64,000 nt of DNA from Paracyclopina nana. Lineage: Eukaryota > Arthropoda > Copepoda > Cyclopoida > Cyclopettidae. Below, piece by piece: positions 56,625 to 64,000 of the stretch (position 1 is its first letter; every line of letters starts with the position of its first letter). The DNA lies in NCBI GenBank assembly GCA_019096065.1, contig JAGUCH010000005.1, positions 6,262,001-6,326,000 of the forward strand, read 5' to 3'. The notes beneath the pieces were generated by a model. That model was not told the DNA's origin. It did no database searches and worked only from the letters and a program-made list of their open reading frames with translations. The translations under genes were made by a program, and so were the position numbers.

Positions 56625-59412
56625 GTAAACAAACGCTTGACCGGCGCGCGCCACCCAGCTGATCCAAGGGCAAGCTCGAGGAAGTTTGTTGTTGATGCAT
56701 CCATGAAAAAAGGGCTAGCTAGCAGAGCATTGGAAAATTGTTTCTGTCTTGGCTGCTGTCACGTCAAGCCTAGAAAATTGCTCCTCACATGTCCAAAAAT
56801 CTCTCAGGGACAACAACAACAAAGTTGCTCTCATCACTGTCATCGCATGGCAAATGAGGCAAAGTTTGAGGCTATTACCAACAAGCCGAGATAAAGGCTG
56901 ACAATATACTACATATATTATACTGAAAAAGAGGGATATGGCAATTAAGGATCGACGAGCTTGCTTGGCTTGCGTTACAACGAAATTTTACGGCATATTT
57001 GGCCAATTAAGGGATCCGATCCTGCATCAAATTGGCTCCGGCTCGATTACAGCGCGAGAAAGCTATTTTTGAGTGGGGGCTACATCACACTGAGAAGAAA
57101 CTTGATCCCAAAAAGCTTTTTAGCTTTTTCAGATCAAACACTACATTTTTCCTTTTGAAACCCCTCCTAATTAGCCGCACCGTAGCAAACCATGACTCTC
57201 AAAGAAAAAAGAAGTGGCTGAGTGTGTTTTTCCCGGCTCCACCGTAACTTCATTATTTCGTGCCTTTAGCCTGAGTTGCGAAGAGAGAGCTTTCATTTTT
57301 GCAGTTTGATCAACAACAACCAAGTGCAAGTGAAAAACCTGTTGCCAGCCTTTTCATCACGTAAACTTTGCGCTTCCCAGAGAAGCTTCCATGTGCATAT
57401 CAATGGCCGACTTTCCAACAAAGAAGGAGCGGCAAATCTCATTTTCGTCGTTTGGCGGATTTGCGCCGCCAGACTTACTGCCAAAACTAGATTGCTCAGG
57501 GTTGATTAGCTTTATTGCTGAGGCCAATAAAAAAATGAACTCTCTCTGGGCCTCACTGCTTGGCCTTGGCACAAGAACCAAATTGGCCACTTTTTTGCTT
57601 TCAGGAGCTAGTAGCGACTTATTTTCTTGACACGCTCACGCCACCTGGTGCTAAGAAATACTACGCACCAAATTGCTAATTAATGAGAAGCTCTTTCCAT
57701 TATGTGTAGCTACGTACTGCATATAGGCACGTGGATCAAGATTGATTGCATTCTATTCTCAGGCGTTCGCCCAGAATTAAGAAGGAGCCATCAGCATCGT
57801 TAACTAACGTAATATTCATAAGAGTGCTGGATCGTTAATGAGGACTAGTTAGGCGTCCAAGCGAGAATTGCTTTGCCTTAGATGAATAAACGATGCAGTA
57901 TTTGGACGGAAAAGTGTCGATTACTGAACAGTCCCAAATGTTGGAGAATTGCAGGATCTATTTTCTAGCTCGTGCTCGGTCAGAAAAGTGCTTTTATGGG
58001 GGGATTGGTTTTTAGCTGCCCATCCATTTTTCTCAATTTGTCCCAACTGTTTTGTGTGCACAAAGGCTTTATTGAATTGTGTGGCCATCTCCTCTCAGCT
58101 TTCTTGGCTCGTTTTATGAGCATCAATAGTGCACTTGTTTACTGCAAAAATCTCGACTTTTACGGCCGCACAAGATATGTTTGCATATGCTTCCGCCTGG
58201 CTCAAGTTATTTCATCTCATATCCCTGCAAAATTAATAGACGACCCATATGCGCTTGTAGGCATGTCGTCACCCTTTTCAGCTCTAGATTAAAAATGGGG
58301 GAAACGGTGTCAAAATCTTGGTGGTTTAGGGGATCATTGCGCTAAGAGGAGCAGCATAAAAAGGTTGGCGAAACAAAAGATTTGTCGCATTTAGGCCTAA
58401 AAAAGCGTCGTCGGTTCTAGGAGCTCACAAAAAAGGCTGGAGAAAAATTAATGGCTTTTGCCACTGCTTCTATACACTATAATAGTACTTGCTTGTGATG
58501 CCTTTTTTTATGTAGAGAACACTCTTGGCAAACGCTCTGCGTCACAACTCGATACTATCAACTCATTATTGTCAATTCATAATTTTACCGTCAATTCGCA
58601 AAAGAAGGGATTTTTCGATGAAATTGCCCTTAATTATGTGATCCGATTCATTCCAAGCACAATTAATGCTAGCAGTTTTGCGCGCCTCAGCCCTGCGTGA
58701 CCATGCACGCGTTGACCCGTAGGCTTGTGAATTGCGGTCGCTGCTGAGCCTAACTTGCGCTATTTAGTGCTGCAGCGGGCAGGCATGACGTCACGTGTCA
58801 GCAGCATTGAGCACACCCACAGCAGTGGCTCTTTTCAAAAGGCTCTTTAGGCGCACACCACAAATCGTAACAGCTAATTGACTATTTTCATATCAATGCT
58901 GGGATGGAATAGCGGACAAGTTGAGTAGATCAACATTTTTATGTGTGGTTCGTAAATTGTAGAAAGCTCAGTGTTTATTCTGGCGCGTGCATCACCCGAT
59001 TTCTAATCTCCTTGTCCGCAGTTCCTTGGTCAGCGTTGAGACGCTGGGAGATTCTCATCTTTGGCAGCCATTATTCTAATCAGTTACTTTTATGATGTTG
59101 AATTGAATACACTGAATGTGCAATTGAATTAGCATCCCAGAATCCGGTGGATTCTTTTATTCACTCTTTTAGCAAGTTGCAGCTCCTCTTTGCTGGCAGC
59201 AAAGCAGGAGCTCCAGCCTCTGTTGGAGGACTGGCAAATGTTTGATAGACAATTGGACTATGGAATGCGATGCATTTATTTCAAGGTTTTAGCTAGATTG
59301 GTTCTACAGTTAGATCTTGAGGCTCTTGATCCGCTGGAGGTTTGCAGCCCTCTCGTCCTCGGCCGCCGGCCTCTCTTTCCGTAGCGCCGCTACTTTGACA
59401 GGAATTAACATC
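56625..59412. other. Putative intron or intergenic DNA and 5' LTR region of a BEL/Pao element
   Basis: No exon could be supported. The 5' LTR of the retrotransposon must end at about 59410 (..TTAACA, two bases before the primer site). Its left border is not determinable because the 3' LTR is outside the window; TGTCAGCAGC at 58796 is one possible start. Confidence 0.4.
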
Positions 59413-59430
59413 TGGCGCCCAACGTGGGGC
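59413..59430 (+). other. Primer binding site for tRNA-Lys
   Basis: TGGCGCCCAACGTGGGGC is complementary to the 3' end, including CCA, of arthropod tRNA-Lys(CTT) as I recall it (..GCCCCACGTTGGGCGCCA). It directly follows an LTR-type end and precedes the Gag frame. Confidence 0.88.
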
Positions 59431-59466
59431 CCCCACTTCTAGCCCAACGATACCCCGGCCACCTAC

Positions 59467-62400
59467 ATGCCGAAGGACACCAACAAGGGCGAGCCTACCA
59501 GGAAAAGTAAGCGGGTTCGTAAGCAGTCACCTTGGCATATACCTGGCGAGGACGACGGGATAAACTTGGAGATATCGCCTTACCATAAAGCATTGGGGAT
59601 ATTAAAAAGGTCAAAGGGAGAGAAGGCAAAGGGGTCACACGAACCTAGAGATTCCTCCAGTAATAGCGCGGCGCAGAAAGGTCAAGAGGGAGACATGAGC
59701 GATTCCACGGAAACCGATGGGAAGGAGAAAATTCCCCAGGGGTCCACTTTGAAAAGAACCCCGCCTACGAGTGCGCAACAGCCGCCCCCTTGGCCAGGGC
59801 TCAGCGGCATCAGCAGATTTGGCGACACCCCGGCGCCGCCCCCCAAGAGGAGGGCAAGTTCGGCGGGGAACGAACGCGTATCGGACTACGAGACACAAAA
59901 ATTACGCTTGCAGGCATCTTTCGAGGGCGTGGCAACTAGCGACGCTAGCGTGGGCCACGTGGCAGCCACTCCCACAGGGCATTCCATCTTGGACTCCACG
60001 TCAAACGAACAGTCCAACACGGTGGTTGCGGGCGAAAACTCGAGTGCTGGGGGCGGCGCAAAAGGTCCAGAAACCAAGCCTCGGCAAGACTACGAAACAA
60101 TTATAGTGCATGATGATGCCACCGATCCAACAAGGCTCATCGAGAAACACACCACCCCCAAGGCCGGGCCCTCGAAGCATCCAAAAGAAGACTCCTTGCA
60201 AGGTGGGAAAACAAGTCAAAGCCCAAAACAGGGCAATTCAAAGAAAAGGGGAAAATCAACCCCAAAGAACCCGAACCCGAGCAAAGGAAAGTCCGCAATC
60301 ACTAGCGACCAAAGAGCGGCGCTCTCAGACATGGAAATTTTGGCGGAACGTATTGTAAATGCAGTCGTAAGCGGCACGGAGAAGGTTCTACAGATCAGGA
60401 GGGATTTCAAAAATAAAAAGTACTGGCCGGACGAAATGCTGATCGCAGTAAGGGGGCAGATGACCGAAGTCCTGAATAACATGCAACATCTCATGAATCA
60501 ATACGAACTAGCTTTTACCACGGCAAAAGCACAGCCGGACAAAGACGTAAAAGCCGCATATAACAAATGCTTCAAAGCCGGCAGAGCACTATACGAAAAA
60601 TCCGCCAGAATTTTGGAAGACCGAAGGCAGGAGCAATTGGCACGAGACGAAGATCGTCTGACGGACCTCACCTCAGTGGATCAAGACGGCTCCGATTGGG
60701 ACATATTCTCACCGAGGCCCTCAGAGAACCAAGTCCCATATGCAAGTGTCGCGCCAAGGGGAACCAGGTCTCACTCCCCACCGGAAGGATATGTAGCAAC
60801 GAAGGTCAACAACAAGACGATTTTTGTACCAATCGACTCCTATAGGCGAGCCCCACCAGAAACAAAAGAACAGTATTATCGACGGAAAGTGGAGGAAAAC
60901 AACTGGTTGCGACAGTACGACCCGCGAAGAGCCAACCCTAAAATGCCCACAGATTGGAAAGAGGCATGGCAACTGCGTCTTTTCGACGCGCCAACCGTGA
61001 CACCGGGATTTCAGGGCTACGGGGAGGCCTCAAAGGGCCAGTCAGGGCAACAACCTCGAGTGCAGCAACCCTCACATCAGCCTAGCAAAGCTGATAATTT
61101 GCCGCCGGCAACAGGGAGCGTACGCTTCAGCCTTAATACCACGGAAGATTGGCGGCAAAGGCAAAAACTCGCGCCACAGCAAAATAAGGTTCTGTACGAT
61201 CCAAAAGAGGCTGTAGTGAGTGATGCATTCCTCAAATTAGCAAAATATACGAGGATCAGCAACGACGTGCTACCCTTGGTCAAAGAAGAAGGCATCCCAA
61301 GAGAAGACAGGGAAATATGCTCAGAGATTCATGACCTAATATCGAGCCTTCAACAGTTGATGAAGCATCGCGCCGCGACTGGATCGGTCACTAGCAGCAC
61401 CAAGCCACAAGCCATACTTCAGAAGAATAATGTTCTGGTGGTCCCACAGAACAAAGGCAATGAGCAGCGGAGCACCACAGGCACGCACTACTGGGAAGAA
61501 GTGGGCGACGAACCCCCTGCACCGGGCGTGAAGCCCAACATGAAGTTCGAGCCGCTGCAGTTCTTCAAGTTCGATGGGACGGACCTCTCCACCTACTTTG
61601 AGTTCAGGGATTACTTCAGAAGGTTTGTACACGAAAATATGACAATTCCTTTACAAGAGAAGTGGGCCCGGCTCATAAATGAGACCAAGGGCGGCCCTGC
61701 GGCGCAGATGGTCCAGGGTCATCCTCCCACCTACCAAGGGTACATGTCAGCCCTAAACGAGCTCGACGAGTATTACGGAGATATGGATCGGCACCTCGAT
61801 TTCATGGTGGCAAAGTTGCGCACCATGGAGCCCTTGAACCTGCAGTCCTATGATAGCGTGCTCAACACACTCACCAAAGTGCGTAGCGTGTACCTACACT
61901 TAAAGGGCATGCTGGGAGGTGACGGAGCCGTCAATCAAGGCTACTATAAGAATTTCATATTCGGAATACTGCCAATGACTGCCACAGCGCGGAGCGAGAT
62001 GCAACTATGGATGCTCAATCGCGGTGTTGATCATATCAATTTCCAACACTTCGAAAAATGGACCAAAGGCATATTAGCACTCCAACACAACGAGATGGCC
62101 CTACAGGGGCAAGCTAAGCCGTCAATGTTTAACAAGAAAAAGAATCAGCATCGCGCAAACCTCTACATCTCAGAAGACGTACCTGTCATGAGTATCCAAA
62201 ATGATTACGACGGTAGCAGTGACGACACTCAGACAGCAATGGAGGAAGAGATAGGGATGTTCACTGTCCTGGCTGACAGCCAAGCAACGTACGCGGGCTG
62301 CCCTCAGTGCAAAAGTGCGTCGCACATTCTGCCGGATTGCGCAGCTTTCCTGTCAATGGCGGAAGAACATAGGTGGTCAAGACTATGGAACATAAAAGCG

Positions 62401-64000
62401 TGTTTCAGATGTCTGCGCGGCGCGCACAATTTCGCCGATTGTCAATCAGACACAAAATGCGGCATCTGTATGCAGACGGATCACCACACCGTCATACATA
62501 ACATATGGACAAAAAAGAAAAAGAGGCGAGCACAAAATCAGGAACGAACATTTCAAAGGCCAGGGAATACGGCTAAACTTGGGAACCAAGGCCAACAGCC
62601 GTCGGCTGATGCAGTAGCAAGACAAACCAACAACGTGGACAAAATCCACCAGTTGACGGAACAAGTCACGAACATGCAACACACCTTGGACAAGCTGTGT
62701 ATAGCAGACGACGAAGAAGAGGACCTAATACAGATGGGCCTAACCCACCAAACGTGTAACACAATCAAACCAGTCAAGACCACCAAGCAGTCAGTTATTT
62801 GTTTTAATGTGGTTCCTGTCTACATCTCGCACCCGGACAAGCCAAATCAAAAAAGGCTAGTAAACGCATTCATAGATAGTGGAGCGCAAAACTCCTACAT
62901 CAAAGAAAATGTTGCGGCTCAAATGGGTTTGGACGGACCAAGAGACGACCAACTACTAAGAATGCTAGCCACGACCAGATGGATCGCGAGCAAGGTGGTC
63001 TCCTTAAATATCGAACCGGTCGCAGGGGGAAAGAGATACAAGTTTGTGGCACATACTACTCCGGATATTCCCAACACAATACGTATGCCACCGGTTGATA
63101 TTCTAAAAAGAAAATTTAAAAAACTGGTAGAGATCGATTTCCCCAACTACGCCACAAATAAGGTCGCCGACATCATCATTGGCATTGACCACTTTGAACT
63201 AATGAAGATCAAGAAGGTCATACACGACGTCGAAGACGAGCCATATGTGGCAGACATGAACATCGGCAGGGTCATCACATACTCGAATCAGACACTGCAA
63301 TATCCCGACGGGACGGCACATTTGCTACATTCTGCAGTGGTCACTCCGGATCCAATACAGGTGGAGACTTCGTACCCACCGCCGTGCGACGCTTGCGGAG
63401 GGCACAATGGGCCAGCTCCCGAGATAGTGCGGGCAATCTGGGAGCCAGACAGGGTCAACACCCAGCCAGCAACGAGGAAACTCAGCGTCAATGAGCAAAA
63501 AGCCCTCGATATACTTTTGAGGTCAATCAAACAACTGCCGGATAAGTCATACCAAATGGACCCCATGTGGCGCGATGGAGAGCCAGTTTTCATACCAAAC
63601 GGAAGAAGAGTTTTGAGCACAACCCTGGCATTAGAAAAGAGACTGAAAGTGGAACAACCAGAAGTATACGAGAAAGCCACTCAAGAACTGGCAGAGTGGC
63701 TGCTACAAGGTTACATAAGGGAGGTGCAGGGTGGTGACGAGGAGTTCGACATTGGAAGATTCCTAGACTGGCTACTAGTAAAGCGTTTTGATAAACCGTC
63801 GATGCCAGTCCGAGTGGTGTTCGACGGAGCAAGGCAACACCATGGTAAGTCGCTAAACGACGCATTGCTTCCAGGTCCGAAACTGCAGGCCGACATACAC
63901 AACGTGTTGGCCAGAGCTCGGGCGGCGCCCATTTTAGTGGTAGCGGACATCAGCAAAATGTTTCTACAGTTTAAGATCTCGCCGCAATATCGAAAATATC
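59467..64000 (+). mobile_element. BEL/Pao LTR retrotransposon Gag-Pol, open to the window edge (first ~1511 aa)
   Basis: One frame runs without a stop from the ATG at 59467 past base 64000. The first ~690 residues are a long Pro/Ser/Lys-rich, largely disordered Gag extension with a short helical patch at about 290-400. Then comes the Pao-type Gag core (LQFFKFDGTDLSTYFEFRDY, from about 695), zinc knuckles (CPQCKSASHILPDC at about 944; CFRCLRGAHNFADC followed by CGICMQTDHH at about 979), an aspartic protease with FIDSGAQNSYI (about 1135), and the start of the reverse transcriptase (VRVVFDGARQ, then VVADISKMFLQFKI, near 1490), where the first catalytic aspartate lies. The catalytic YxDD region, RNase H, integrase and 3' LTR are outside. 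The intact frame suggests a young copy. Confidence 0.93.

Noticed and set aside
58796..59410. Exact 5' LTR boundaries of the BEL element
   Set aside because: Only the right border is fixed by the primer site; without the 3' LTR the left border (TGTCAGCAGC at 58796 or another TG) cannot be chosen.

Overview
The window is nuclear DNA of an arthropod, most likely a crustacean or another pancrustacean. The evidence is a posterior Hox gene (Abdominal-B), the arthropod-specific Hox microRNA hairpin mir-iab-4, a Spätzle-type cystine-knot ligand, a Brachyury gene with a spliced T-box, a BEL/Pao LTR retrotransposon with a tRNA-Lys primer site, spliceosomal introns as short as 52-60 nt, and TATA plus TCAGTT core promoters. 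Intergenic DNA is AT-rich and full of short foldback transposons (MITEs). The exons of Abd-B, Brachyury, the Spätzle-like gene and one orphan gene stand out as GC-rich islands.

Layout. 1-13 kb: the side of the cluster facing abd-A, which is not in the window. It holds tRNA-Trp (5.3 kb), many MITEs, an intronless orphan gene with two CxCxxC motifs (10.5 kb) and the mir-iab-4 hairpin (13.0 kb, plus strand). 13-25 kb: a MITE nest with TAA target duplications and insertions within insertions, followed by a cluster of four tRNA-like relics (22.2-23.4 kb). 25.5-28.3 kb: Abd-B on the minus strand, two coding exons that join in frame (433 aa). mir-iab-4 lies about 12.5 kb past its 3' end on the opposite strand, the same order and orientation as in Drosophila.

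30-42 kb: a six-exon SLC7/LAT-type amino-acid transporter (minus), tRNA-Ser(AGA), a large intronless orphan protein of 866 aa (minus) divergent from an intronless BTB plus C2H2 zinc-finger gene (plus), with a 573-bp foldback element between them, and a secreted Spätzle-domain protein with a His/Pro/Tyr-rich pro-region (minus). 42-59 kb: long gene-poor stretches around brachyenteron/Brachyury (47.2-48.6 kb), a small two-exon secreted cysteine-rich protein (50.2-50.8 kb) and one probable first coding exon at 56.4 kb. 59.4 kb to the window end: a BEL/Pao element with one uninterrupted Gag-Pol frame, cut by the window edge inside the reverse transcriptase.

Abd-B and mir-iab-4/iab-8 form a known regulatory unit that patterns posterior segments, and Brachyury patterns hindgut and posterior mesoderm in arthropods, so two posterior-patterning transcription factors lie within 20 kb. 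The candidates for something undescribed are the 866-aa orphan, the CxCxxC orphan inside the Hox cluster, the small cystine-knot-like secreted protein, the tRNA-like cluster and the near-perfect palindromic MITEs with variable 3-bp target duplications. All family assignments were made by eye and memory; no searches were run.
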